Origin: Triplophysa rosa
Lineage: Eukaryota > Chordata > Actinopteri > Cypriniformes > Nemacheilidae
Reading direction: 5' to 3'
Length of the DNA: 64,000 nt
Assembly (NCBI RefSeq): GCF_024868665.1
Contig: NC_079906.1
Location: 11,294,833 to 11,358,832, forward strand
Below are positions 11,975-25,238 of the stretch, in pieces; within the stretch, counting starts at the first letter, position 1, and every line of letters begins with the position of its first letter. The notes beneath the pieces are model-generated. The model did no database searches. It was not told where the DNA came from and was given only the letters and a program-made list of their open reading frames with translations. Position numbers and translations under genes: made by a program.

Positions 11975-12286
11975 TTAAGGGATACTCAACCCAAAAATGA
12001 AAATTCTGTCATCATTTTCTCACCCTCAGGTTGTTTTAAACCTGTATACATTTCTTTGTTCAGTTAATATTTTGAAGAATTTGGGAAAACAAACAGTTCT
12101 GGGGCACCATTGACTCCAATTTAATTTTTCCTACTATGGTAGTCAATAATGTCCCAGAACTGAAAATTGCTAACATTATCCCATAGATCTTTCTCTGTGT
12201 TCATCAGCACAAAGTAATTTATACAAATTACATGAGGGTGAGTAAATGATGACAGAATTTCATTTTTGGGTGAACTATCCCTTTAA
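11975..12286. mobile_element. TTAA hairpin MITE, copy 2
   Basis: TTAA at both ends (11975-11978 and 12283-12286). The left end carries CCCAAAAATGAAAATTCTGTC and the right end the inverse (GACAGAATTTCATTTTTGGG, then TGAACTATCCC). Full length, no ORF. Confidence 0.92.
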
Positions 12287-12473
12287 GAGAAAAGTGTATA
12301 CTTCGCATAACATGCGTGTAGTGTCCTATTCATACTAGTTTACTGCTGTTTATGTTTTTATTGTGTTATCATGTTTTATTGTGTTTTATTGTGTTAGTTA
12401 GCTGTTTGAGTCATTATTACTTAATCAAAATAACCCAACTGCACTTTGATATTCCTTGGAATGCCCTGTAAAA
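12287..12473. other. Short non-coding spacer
   Basis: AT-rich sequence with repeated TTTATTGTGTTATC-like units at 12352-12390. Nothing else is seen. Confidence 0.4.
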
Positions 12474-12478
12474 ACATG

Positions 12479-12780
12479 TGTAACGAGGAAGGCGGGACGA
12501 GAGCCGTGAGGAAACGGTGAGAGTGATAATGAGTGTCAGCTGTGCATCGCGGAGGAGCTATGTAAGCATAAAAGGACGAGCGACAGGAGTGTACGAAGAG
12601 AGAGGACCAGGCCTGGACATTGTGTTAAGTTTTATTTATGTTTGTGTGGCCGGCAGTTGACCGTGAGGTAGCTGTCGGCCCTTTACTTTCGTTTTGTTGT
12701 TTGATTATTTTATTATTAAAAGTTGGTTATCATTCGCCGGTTCCCGCCTCCTTTCTTCCTATTCCTGGAACTGTATTACA
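12479..12780 (+). mobile_element. Solo LTR
   Basis: The unit starts TGTAAC and ends GTTACA-like (GTATTACA). It is flanked by the 5-bp direct repeat ACATG (12474-12478 and 12781-12785), as expected for LTR integration. Inside are a TATA-like GCATAAAAGG at 12566-12575, a GC-rich stem (GGCCGGCAG paired with CTGTCGGCC, 12647-12680) and an ATTAAA poly(A)-like signal at 12715-12720, in LTR order on the plus strand. No gag, pol or env sequence is adjacent, so it looks like the product of LTR-LTR recombination. Superfamily unknown. Confidence 0.85.
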
Positions 12781-12873
12781 ACATGATTTTTCACAAATTT
12801 GATCTGTTTTTGCAAATTAACTCTTCAAATGTCAAATAAAAAAATGAAAAGAAACACAAAAGTATTTCATACA

Positions 12874-13105
12874 CAAAGGTGCTTCATGATGCCATAGAGG
12901 AACCATTTTTTGTTGAATGGTTCCATAAAGAATTTTTAACATCTGAAAAACATTTAAACAAAGGTCCTTTGCATTGGAAAAACTTATAAAAAGGTATAAA
13001 AATGGCAAGTAAAGATTCCTAAGGAAAACCTAAGTAAAGGGTTCTTTGGGAATTCAAAAATGGCTCCTGTAGCATCGCAATGAAGAACCTTTTGTAGCAC
13101 CTTTT
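12874..13105. mobile_element. GGTTCTT-type MITE, diverged copy
   Basis: Starts AAAGGTGCTTCATGATGCCAT and ends GAAGAACCTTTTGTAGCACC, the same inverted ends as 5668-6460, though the interior is diverged. Its right half takes part in the tandem duplication at 13014-13340. Confidence 0.8.
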
Positions 13106-13340
13106 TAAAAAACATTTCTTCAAACCTGTTTTTTGTGTTCTACTTCCTAATACATTTTAAAAATACAGATCTGAAATGATTCCTAAAAAAACCTAAGTAA
13201 AGGGTTCTTCGGGAATACAAAAATGCTTCTTATGGCATGCAATGAAGAACCGTTCGTAGCACCTTTTAAAAAAAAACATATACAGTTTTTTTTGTTGTTC
13301 TACTTCCAAATACATTTTAAAAATACACATCTGAAATGAC
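13014..13340. repeat. Two-copy tandem duplication, period about 160-164 bp
   Basis: GATTCCTAAGGAAAACCTAAG at 13014 recurs as GATTCCTAAAAAAACCTAAG at 13178. Both copies continue through GGGTTCTT, GAAGAACC, a TTTGTTGTTCTACTTCC-like stretch and ACATTTTAAAAATACA to CTGAAATGA (13171 and 13331). The unit spans the end of a MITE and its flank, so it arose after the insertion. Confidence 0.9.
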
Positions 13341-16300
13341 TTGAGTAAATGCTGACAGAATGTATATTTAATTAGGAGAAATAGTTCTTTTAAACAACCT
13401 AATGCACAAGCGATGTGTCATACAGTAACAGGTTGTCTAAAACTGACAAAGACCCACCTCTTCATCTCCACGAAGCAGTTAGTCTTCTAGCTTTCCAACA
13501 TTTCATATTTTACCTCTTGCCAAACCTAAATCTTAAACATGTCAATTCGGTCGCATCGCATTACAGAGAAACATGACCGAAACACTCAACAAATGGATTC
13601 AAAAGAGGGAACACATAACTGTAGCAGGTCACACAAGTGACAGGCACATATAATATACATAGTTGAGTAGATAAAAGTCAGCAGCGTATTGAGACCTGCC
13701 AGGTCGACACAAATCAAGCTGTCCATTACAGGAGGCCCTCGCAGGTCACGCTCCTAATGAAATGGTCTGGGCTTGCTGACGGGGCTGAAAGAAAGTCAAT
13801 GGGAGACGGCGCTGGCCAATGATTGACACATCCTGACGCACTGGCCCATCCGGCAGCGTGGCCTTGACTTCCCCTATCCGCGTATCACGGGGTGGATATG
13901 GGACAGTAAATTACAGCTTTGTTCGCGGGCTCTAAATGTTAAATTTGCTCTGATATATGACGGATCCTCTGGATGAGGGTGGTGGTAACAAATGAAGATC
14001 TCGAGCTCCCCTATGTACTTAAACGTATTAATACACTATATGTCATTTTTTATACACGCCGTATCAATCGTGCTTTTCACGCGCCACAATTACCGTTGTC
14101 TCTCACGCCGTATGCGCTTGCATCGCGATGAGGAAAAAAGTCTGCCGAGTTTTCAAACCGAGATGGGCGCTTTGAAGGTAGACAAAACTGCAGGGAATAA
14201 AAGCGGGGGCCTGCGGCGGGCTGCCGGGCTTGACAAGCGAGCTGAATTATATCTGTGTGTCTAATTATGTCTTTTCAACTGCTCACAATGAAGACTGTGT
14301 GCCTTCCACTCGCGAAGTGTAGGACAGTGAACACACTCCCGTGCTTCTGACACGCATACCTGTCTGTGTGTCAACATAGCAAGCTGCCTGACGTCCCGGC
14401 ACCCTAATAAAAGAGATATGTGCGAGAAGCTCGCTGACGTTTATTTATTTATTTACTTATTTATTATTTAAAAGAGCAACGTATGACATATCACAATTTT
14501 ATATACAATTTGCATCATCTATGCTGTGTACGTGCCGTTTGTCGAGATTAAAGTTTTGTCTGGACGCGAAGGCTGTTACAAAATGATTTATGTGAAAATA
14601 TGACCATTTTGTGGCACGTTCGTGGAAATGTAGTTTAGCTCTCAACGTGCGTATGACGTTGTATTTTTGCTTTTACAATTCAAAACATAAAAAATTGGCT
14701 ACACATCCAAACCACCACAGAATTAAATGCACCCGTGTAAAAATGATTTTTAATCCAAACTAGATTCTCCTCATCTCCCGTCTTTCTGTTTTCAGTGTTA
14801 TACCATAAAAGCACTTGTGCACCAAACTGGTCACAAGGGGGTAGCATTGATACAGCTCTGCAAGGCTCTCTGACGCTGTAGACATGCTGTGGGACAAACT
14901 GCCTTTGATGTAATTGAGGTCTCAGACCTTTTACGAGAGCATATATTGGTTTGTACGTGAAAATCTTCAAGGAACAATGGATTTCCATAAGTGGATGTAA
15001 AATTGTGTTTGGAACTCACCTCTGCATGCTAACCGCTTCTCTAAACAATAACAAAAAAGGCTGCAAAGACACCACAGCTTGTAATTTTTCAGGGGCCATG
15101 CTGTGGAAATGAAAGAGACTAAAGCATTAGGATTAAATAAGTGACTAAAAGATTCAGACGCGTTCGCTTATGTGTGCTGCATCCCCGTTGATTCATCAGA
15201 ATAAACATGCAGATTTCATGAAGTCAAACTGTTTAAGGGAGAAGGGGGGGTTTAGGAGCAAAGAAATCTGTCAGCGTTTGCCAGTATATATAAATTATTG
15301 TAATGGGGAAATTCCTACACAGAAAAAAATGACATAAACGTCTGCCACATGGGAAGAGCAAAATCACTCAGAAGATGTAAACATGTTTTCAATGGGCATA
15401 TGTTAGACTCCACAGAGCAGCAAACACTTAATACAAATATAACCTAAGTAATGTACAAATTCAACTTTTCTAATCATCAGTCATAGAAGTCTGGCCACCT
15501 AATAAGCATTTGTGTCTATTTATCTTATCACCCAAAGCGATACTTTAAAACAAAGTAATACCGCGGGCTCATAAATAAAGGTTACACATTTACATATTCA
15601 GTTTATCATGAATATTGCATACACTGTACATAAAAATTCAAACACACTCTTTATGAAATATGATCCAGCAGCAGGCAAGAAATGATACACGCTGTCCATT
15701 CGCATTACTCAACGCTCCTTATTAAGTCTCTTTGTTGATGAATAAAGAATGATTTGACCTGGTTTATATATAATGCGGCCTTCAACACCTCCATTTTTCT
15801 TTTTTCATTACAAGGCACGAGGAAGATGTAAATAATTATTTAAGACATTTGTACACCATCACTTTGAGAATATTCGGGTAATACGAAATTGAGGAAGTGG
15901 GCAGGTGTGTGGTCACATGGCGGCTGTGCGCGCTGTACGACGGTGGTGACCCGGTGGAATGCCACCTCACCTACCTCTGCCAGCAGTGACTTAATTATAC
16001 TGTCTCTCTCAGTGCTTATTAACTATATTCATTATTAATCTGAGGGGTAACTGTAGCAGAAGCACACGGGAGAAAGATGACACAGACTTGAGAGATGGTG
16101 CGTTGCTCCCCAGAGGAAAGTTGACTGACAGTTTGTGTAATGTAACATGAACAGATATAGTATGTCATGTACAACAGATAACATATCTTTGCACGTTTAT
16201 GTTGTCATTTTCAAGGAAAATTGTTTTTTCTGAAAGCTTCTTTTATAATATAATAAAGCAATTTAAAATAGCTATTTTGGCAATTTGTTTATCTCGAGCC

Positions 16301-16828
16301 CTACAAAATTGTATTTTATTTTATATGATATTTTAAAACATTTTATTTGATTTCACTCATTTTTGCAATGTACGCATTTTCAAATGTAGATAAAAATTCA
16401 GTTAATTTTAAATACAAAAATTGCTAGTGATTTTCACATTCCAGGCTTCATAACCGTAGTGTCATTGTTTCAAAACATATCCGTTTTGAATCAAACAGAA
16501 AGAGCTTCCGTTCAGATAATCTCCACAGTTTAAGCGAGAGTGTGTGATCTTCAAATGTATTCAGCAGGGAAAGAGAAAATGACCTAGGTTTGGTGGAGAG
16601 GAACTAATCTGTGCAGGCCTGACACAGGACAGGAGAGGCCTCTTACAGTTATTATGATGTGTCGCCTCAACTTAGAAGAGAACAGGGCGTGATGGCCAGA
16701 GCGTGTGGGGAGATTCTGCAGGTCAGGGCACTGAATGAGGAAACGCCACAGGCATCTGCAGTCTGGCTAACCGTAGGGGGGTTAAAAAAATAATGCAGGG
16801 GCTAAGGCATTCACAATGAAAAAAGAAA
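13341..16828. other. Non-coding DNA with candidate regulatory blocks
   Basis: No gene or clear transposon is seen. 13680-13930 is GC-richer, low in repeats and the best candidate for a conserved element. A TTTA/TTAT run lies at about 14440-14470. 15680-16030 is another low-repeat block with ATTAAT cores. The 90- and 102-codon frames have no recognised domain. Confidence 0.4.
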
Positions 16829-17095
16829 ATTATTATTATTATTGTTGTTGTTGTTTATAGTTTTTGTTTAATAAATTATCTAGGATAAAGGAAAAGTATA
16901 AAATGTAGCATAATATTACATTTATATTTATTCTACCTGTATAATATATACAAACAGTCATTTGATTAAATAAAAACAATGTCATAATGGTATAATAATA
17001 ATAATAAGAAGAACAACAACAACAATAATAACAATAAAAACAATAATAATATACTAGCATTATTATAGAATTATCATTATTAATTAATGACATTG
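16829..17095. repeat. AAT/AAC trinucleotide microsatellite cluster
   Basis: ATT/GTT units at 16830-16856 and AAT/AAC/AAG units at 16995-17050. The Tyr/Cys-rich minus-strand frame across it is an artefact. Confidence 0.85.
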
Positions 17096-17932
17096 CTTTT
17101 TTATCTAATTAAATGACTATAAATAGAAGCCCATACTGTATTTTATTACTTTTATTGTACTCTATCCACAGAACGTCCATCACTGTCTCTCATCTGTCCG
17201 TTTGCATTGTCAAGCGGCGTTACAGTTGCACCATCTAATAGACAACTCAGATAAGCTCACATGGTCAACACCCCTCAATCCATTCTTCCGACACATGATT
17301 CAAGACACTTGATTTGAGGAACTCAGCAAAACATAAACACAGTCTCACTCGTCCTCTCTCTCTGTCCCTCACATCCCGTGACACCCATCCATATCCTCCC
17401 GGCGTGCACATTTTGGCATACGGAGTCAAAACGTCAAAAGCGAGGACGTCACACTTTGACAGAAACTAGCCCAGACACAATACCCTGCGCCAGCACATTC
17501 ACCTAATGCCGCACGCCACGCTTTTACGGCCTTGTTAAGTGAAGCCTCTCTGGAGGCAGGGCAGATGACACGCATGTGGGGAGCGGAGTGTGTGATGTAA
17601 CAGAGCGCTCGACCAATGACTGAGCTGCTGGGGGAGGAAGGGACAGGCCTGCGCGCTGTCACAGGGCGTTTGTTGACCTTTAAGTGAATGTTGCTCAGAG
17701 GAGGGTAAATGACAGGGCGAGTGGAGACTCTTGTGAGTGGGCGGCACTCTTCTGCTATCATGAATTGAGCTGATCTCATTTCATAAATCATAAAGGTTGA
17801 TGTTTTGTTTGTTTTTGCTTTATTTTTCATCTAACAATTTTGCAAAGACATAGAACTATTTATAATTATTTTTATGAATAATCTGTTAGATGTGCATTAA
17901 TTAATTATTTGTAGTAATAAACCTAATGTAAG
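17096..17932. other. Non-coding DNA
   Basis: 17160-17770 is GC-richer and repeat-poor. The 134-codon minus-strand frame at 17426-17830 has no recognisable domain, and its composition gives no support for coding. Confidence 0.4.
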
Positions 17933-18270
17933 TTAAAGGGATAGTTCACCCAAAAATGAAAATTCAAATAGTTCATGGACCCCACTGACTACAATTGTAG
18001 GAAAAATGGTGGTCAAAAGTGCCCCAGAACTGTTTGCTTTCCTACATTCTTCAAAATATCTTCTTTTGTTTTCAACAGAACAAAAAATAAATTGAGTAAT
18101 TTATCCTACTATGGGAGTCAATGGGGTCCAAGAACTGTTTGGTCACAAGCATTCTTCCACATATCATTCTCTGTGTTCATCAGAACAAAGACATTTATAC
18201 AGATTTGGAATAACTCGAGGGTGAGTAAATGATGACAGAATTTTTATTTTTGGGCGAGTCATCCCTTTAA
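17933..18270. mobile_element. TTAA hairpin MITE, copy 3
   Basis: TTAA at 17933-17936 and 18267-18270. AGTTCACCCAAAAATGAAAA at the left and the inverse at the right. Interior arms GTGCCCCAGAACTG and GGGTCCAAGAACTG. Full length. Confidence 0.92.
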
Positions 18271-18311
18271 AAATAAATGTCATTAAACTAAGTGGTGTTT
18301 TTTAATATGTA

Positions 18312-18663
18312 CAGTAGTGGCCAAAAGTAATGTTGATATATTTGAAAAGTGATATAAAACAGAAAACATTTTTCATTCATGTTGCATTGGTGTGTTTAGA
18401 CTAAAAGCTAAGTTTTAAGAAGAATTGAATTTAAGAAGGCTTGCCAAAAACAATTACAACTACAAAATACTACCAAATAAAAATAAACAAATAGAAATAA
18501 AACTACAGTCAATGTTTGCATTAATGCATTATTCCCCGATTCAAATCATTTTGTCCAATATAAATCTTAAAAGTTTAGTGTTTTGTAGAATTTGGACCTG
18601 AAGTGGAATTACAAGCAAATATTTTATATAAAATCCCCCTGGACATGATTTTGGCCAGTACTG
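18312..18663. mobile_element. CAGTRGTGGCCAAAA-end element, copy A
   Basis: Left end CAGTAGTGGCCAAAAGT preceded by TA; right end TTTTGGCCAGTACTG is the inverse, with the right TA mutated. CAGT-type ends and a TA target suggest a non-autonomous Tc1/mariner element. It shares GTGTGTTTAGACTAAAAGC and AGAAGGCTTGCCAAAAA with copies near 20.5-21.2 kb and at 35878-36968. Confidence 0.82.
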
Positions 18664-20505
18664 TTTATAACCTTATGTGAATACATCTGTTAAACCTTAC
18701 TGAGTTAATGAAGGTTAACTTGCATCACTTTTTTCACATCCCTTTAGAATCACCTGTCTTTCATTGGTTCGCAAAACAGCACTACATCTTCACCCCAATG
18801 TATCTAATTGCTGGACATTTCACAGGGACATTTAGCCAAAGAGTCAAAGCGTTTACACTTCAACCTAAAAATAACTTGTATCAGTTCACTCTGTATTATG
18901 CCAGTGTAAAAAATGGTATTTTCACATTGACAAAATCCCACGCTTTACCTTTAAAGGAAGTTATAAATTGTGCCGTAAAACATTAAAAGCAGAATATGCC
19001 ACTGTGATCCCCATTCACCTAAACTGAGTCATCCCTGCACAGGTGTCTCACGGGATACCCACCCATTCTCTGGGTGTCAAAGTGTGAGTACTTAACCAGT
19101 CAGAGAGTAGGACAGCGTGGCCTATATGCTGCTTACTCTCCCACTGAACACAGAAAGAGAAGAGGAGAGGTGCTCTGACATTATTGAGTATAACCCTGCC
19201 TCTACCTCCTCCCAAAAATGATGATTGATTACCCCATTACGGCCCTGCATTACCCTTACCACTAAACTCTCCTCTCGCTCATGTTCTCGCATCACTGAGG
19301 AACAGTGTAGGGTCCTGAGGTGATGGAGGAACATTTCAGAACAGGTCAATTTATTTATTTATTTACTATTTTTTGGAAGGTGTGTGCGATAATATGCTAG
19401 AAATATAACATTCCAAAAAAACGGCATTGCATATTTTATTCTGTAAAAACACGCTTTGCAAAACAACTGTTGTGTGACTTTGTGTTTTCAGTTTTGGAAG
19501 ACACGTTAATTATTGTTTATGGATAACAGACAGCTCACACGTGAACCAGATGTCGCTAACGAAGAAAAAGGAAGTGTCCCCGAAAAGTGAGACACCGACT
19601 TCATCGAGTGCATCGCACATTGACTATGGTTCACATCTGGTTGGGTTTAAACAGCCAGTCAAACGCTTACATTGAGATATTCACTGCCCAAGGCTAAAGC
19701 TTGTCTGCTTGGTGTAGCCGAGTTGCTAAAGCATCATGTTTTTTAAGCAACTGTGTCCAGAAATGTTTGACTCTTACATAAAATGTTTAAACACAATTCA
19801 GTTTAAAGAAATGCTAATCTGCTTTACAATAAAACAAGGGGAAAATGGTCTATAATTCACTTCCCTTCAGACCTAATATTTAACATACTTAGCATCCCGA
19901 GCTTTTCCTTTGAGGGTGCTGATTCTCCTGGCTGGAGTTTCTGGTTCCCCCCTCTGCTTGTAGGTCCCCAGGGCCCGACGGGAAAGTGCAGGTAGAGACG
20001 GATGGTGCTCTTGCTTGGCCTGGTAAAGATGGGAGGCGCGGCCCCCACAGTGGGGACACATGCACTGTGATGCTCACTGGGGAGCACAGCCGGGCCCCGG
20101 CACCTGCGTGAGCATCCATCTCTGTACCCTGAGGAGATTAATGGAAAGAAGACCCATTTGAAAAACATAGCAACTGGAATTCACAAGCAAAGGGGGCAGT
20201 CAGTCTAAATCACTTTTTAAAGACAAACTCGCTCAACTGTCATCTGTTGTCACCCCGAATGCATAGCTTTAAAAGTGACGTTTCTCGTTTTTATTTTTTC
20301 TTGGCTAAATTTAATATTCACATACAACAATAAGAAGCTTGATTCCATGCTAACGTTATGTAATGGCATTAAAAAAATTCTCACGCCAAAAACAGCAACA
20401 CAGAATCAACTATTATTAATTTATAACTGCATTACAACTATATTTATTATATAATTATTATTATTTATTTATTATATTATATTATATTTATTACTTAGTA
20501 AATGA
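18664..20505. other. Non-coding DNA
   Basis: No gene is recognised. The GC-rich minus-strand frames near 19857-20168 overlap in three registers and lack a domain; the block itself (19900-20120) is low-repeat. 20455-20500 is a TTA/TTATA low-complexity run. Confidence 0.4.
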
Positions 20506-21230
20506 TGTCCGACTTTGCAAAATTTAACATCTTCGCTCTATATATTTAAATATTTAATTGGTGAGTTTGGAGCAAGGTTATTTTAGTTTACTAAAATTAA
20601 AGCTTTGAAAGCGTTTCTGTTTATTGAAATATTGGCCTAAAAATTATCGGGAAAAATTAAACTAACAAAAAACTAAAATGTTTTCTTCAGAAATAAACTG
20701 AAATAAGTTTAAAGCATTGAAATTATAATAATAAACAAAACTGAAATTAATTAATCTTATATAGCAACATAGAAAATAAATAAATAAATAATAAAATGAC
20801 ACATGCATATAACAAAGTTGCTAAATGTTTAACTAAAATTGACATAAAACTAAAAATCCTAAAAAGAAGTTAATTTAAAATATTAAACAAAAAACAAAAT
20901 AAAACTAAGATTAAAACTATAATAACTCTGGTTTGGAGTACAAACTGAAGTTTAGCTTTGGGAAGAATTTAAGGAGGCTTGCCAAAAAAAACACAAGTTT
21001 ATAAATACTACAGAATATTACTACACAAGTCGACAACAAATATTAATGACAGATAAAATTATTGTCAACGTGTGCAGAATTCCTTTGTGAGCTTGTTGTT
21101 TTCTATGTCTTTATAGGATTCTATCATTTTGCATATTAGAATAAAACCCATATTTCCTAATACACTGTGTATTGGCCAAATAATTTATCCCAATAAATAC
21201 CTTAAACGTGTTTTGTCAATTTTATACCGT
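20505..21230. mobile_element. CAGTRGTGGCC-family element, copy B, interrupted and decayed
   Basis: The flanks of the 20572-20930 insertion continue this family: AATTGGTGAGTTTGGA on the left, and ACTGAAGTTTAGCTTTGGG with TTTAAGGAGGCTTGCC on the right, matching copy A. The right part (TTTTGCATATTAGAATAAAA) matches copy C inverted. The termini are too decayed to place exactly. Confidence 0.65.
20572..20930. mobile_element. A-rich MITE with near-exact 7-8-bp duplication
   Basis: Left end GCAAGGTTATTTTAGTTTAC, right end AAACTATAATAACTCTG. It is flanked by GTTTGGA on both sides (20565-20571 and 20931-20937). The interior is rich in AACTAAAA units, a pattern common in teleost DNA elements. Probably hAT-like, from the 7-8-bp duplication. 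Confidence 0.78.
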
Positions 21231-21264
21231 GCGTGCACCTCATATTTTGATGGTTTAATCTGAT

Positions 21265-21445
21265 AGTGTTTGAAGTATTATTTCTGGCGTCATATAAAAG
21301 GAAATACGCAGTAGTGACGTGACCAAAAGTGGTGTCCGAATGTGTATCTGTACAATATTTACTTTTAATGCCCCTTCGGACACCACTTTTGGTCACTACT
21401 GCGTATTTCCTTTTATATGAAGCCAGAAATAATACTTCAAACACT
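21265..21445. repeat. Long near-perfect inverted repeat
   Basis: Left arm 21265-21340 and right arm 21375-21445 are nearly exact inverse copies across about 70 bases (for example GTGTTTGAAGTATTATTTCTG against CAGAAATAATACTTCAAACAC), with a 34-bp loop. It has no coding potential and could form a strong hairpin. A target duplication was not found. It is either a very young hairpin MITE or a local inverted duplication. Confidence 0.92.
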
Positions 21446-23578
<2,133 letters not shown>

Positions 23579-23674
23579 NNNNNNNNNNNNNNNNNNNNNN
23601 NNNNNNNNNNNNNNNNNNNNNNNNNNNNNNNNNNNNNNNNNNNNNNNNNNNNNNNNNNNNNNNNNNNNNNNNNN
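23579..23674. other. Assembly gap (96 N)
   Basis: Ninety-six undetermined bases inside the GA tract. The length is probably an estimate, since assemblers fail on such repeats. Confidence 0.98.

Positions 23675-23721
<47 letters not shown>
23675..23721. repeat. (GA)n microsatellite, right block
   Basis: About 23 uninterrupted GA units on the far side of the gap, giving way to ordinary sequence at 23722. Confidence 0.97.
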
Positions 23722-23725
<4 letters not shown>

Positions 23726-24329
23726 CACCATGACCTCTGTGTTGACATTTCGCTTCCTTTACACACGTCTCCCCTAAAGCTTGCGGATGCACACTACTCT
23801 ACGTCCAAACCCCTTTCCCTTGTGTTTTGAAACAGCAGTATGCCAGACAAGGTAGTGCTAAATGCATTTGCTCCAAATGTCACCCAATCCTGATAATGCT
23901 ATATATATTCATGATCTGGCAGCCACGAAAGAGCACAAGCCAAAATACGCTTAGTTATTCCTCGTGTTCCAGTCAGATCTGTAGCAATCCATCTGTGGGC
24001 AAAATTTCATATTAGGTTATGGATAGGAGCATCGGAGGTCAGGACTGTGTTGGCATTAGTGTTATGAAAATGATCAAGACCTTTTATTATCATTCAAAAT
24101 TTGGAAAGAATAAGTAATGCTGTTTTATAATACAAAAATGCAAATGTTTAATTGAGACAAAAAAAGAGATGCCATCTGTCCAATAGAAAGATGCCTGACA
24201 TGTAAGCAACAAAATTGACTATAGGCAAACTTGGGCGCATGCACCTAGCCCGAAGTTAACTATAATGTAACAAAATATTTTTTGTTTAATTTATATCAAT
24301 AGTAATTTACATTACTATTTTATTGTATA
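23722..24329. other. Non-coding DNA, nothing specific seen
   Basis: AT-rich sequence without recognised genes or repeats. Confidence 0.4.
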
Positions 24330-25238
24330 TTAAAGGAGCCGTAAGTATTGACAGCTAGCGGTTGAGCTTGGTATCACAGTCCACATTCAGATTCCGGGAG
24401 TTGCCAAACACTTACAGGAGTGTAATGGAAAGCATCAAGTCTTAAGGTCTTTGCACATACAGTCGGAAATTTTCGTATGTTTATTCGTATTAAGCTCTCG
24501 TTTGAACGGTGTCTCTGAATTGTTAAAAAGGCCTCTCAAAATGCTTGACGAATGCGAAAAACGCAGAAAATCGAACCCTGTCCAATTTTTTTTATGACGG
24601 ACGAAAATATCGGAGGCAGTTTGTAAATGTGATTGACACAACGTGAGGTCGTATTTATTTTTTAACGTGCAGAAATTTCGGATGCAAATTTCGGACTCAA
24701 TGTCAGCTTTACACTGTACGTCTATCTGATAACTTATACGTTTGCAGTGGTTTTGTTGTTTGCAAATATAACTCGATCAGCAGCTCGTTTCAGAGGTTGC
24801 ATCCTCCGGAGGTCGCATTTACAGGCCACATTTCTGTCTCGTTTAAATAACCGTAATAAAATTGTATATTACGCCTTGTAAGTTGTAAAATAATATAGTA
24901 CCTCTTTCTAAGTTTGCAACATAATAGTACCGAAAAAGGTGGAATCTGCTCTGACCCAGATCGTTAGTTTGCTGCAATATGCTGTGATAGTCGCCAACTG
25001 GCAACCGAGCTGACGAAATACACTAGTGGGTAAATCGTCAGTGGGTGGGGTCACACGGACCAAAACAAAAACAGACATTCCGGCATGGAACACACATTTC
25101 AGAGTGGAATAACTGGCTATAGCATTGTTTTTTGGACAAACCAATAAATGAACTTAGCATGTTTCCTAAATGTCTACGAACATATTAAGGTATTGTTTTG
25201 ATTTAATACAGTAAAATTATTACATACAGCTCCTTTAA
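24330..25238. mobile_element. TTAA element, about 0.9 kb, with probable nested repeat
   Basis: The ends TTAAAGGAGCCGTAAGTA (24330) and its inverse TTACATACAGCTCCTTTAA (to 25238) are inverted repeats with TTAA at both sides. The interior section 24446-24710 has GTCGGAAATTTTCG and AAATTTCGGACTC in inverse orientation, which suggests a second hairpin element inside. No transposase frame was found. Confidence 0.8.

Noticed and set aside
17426..17830. 134-codon minus-strand frame as a gene
   Set aside because: No recognisable domain and no splice or promoter context; similar frames arise by chance in GC-richer patches.
19857..20168. Three overlapping Pro/Arg-rich minus-strand frames as an exon
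   Set aside because: Three registers are open together because of GC-rich composition, and no domain is recognisable.
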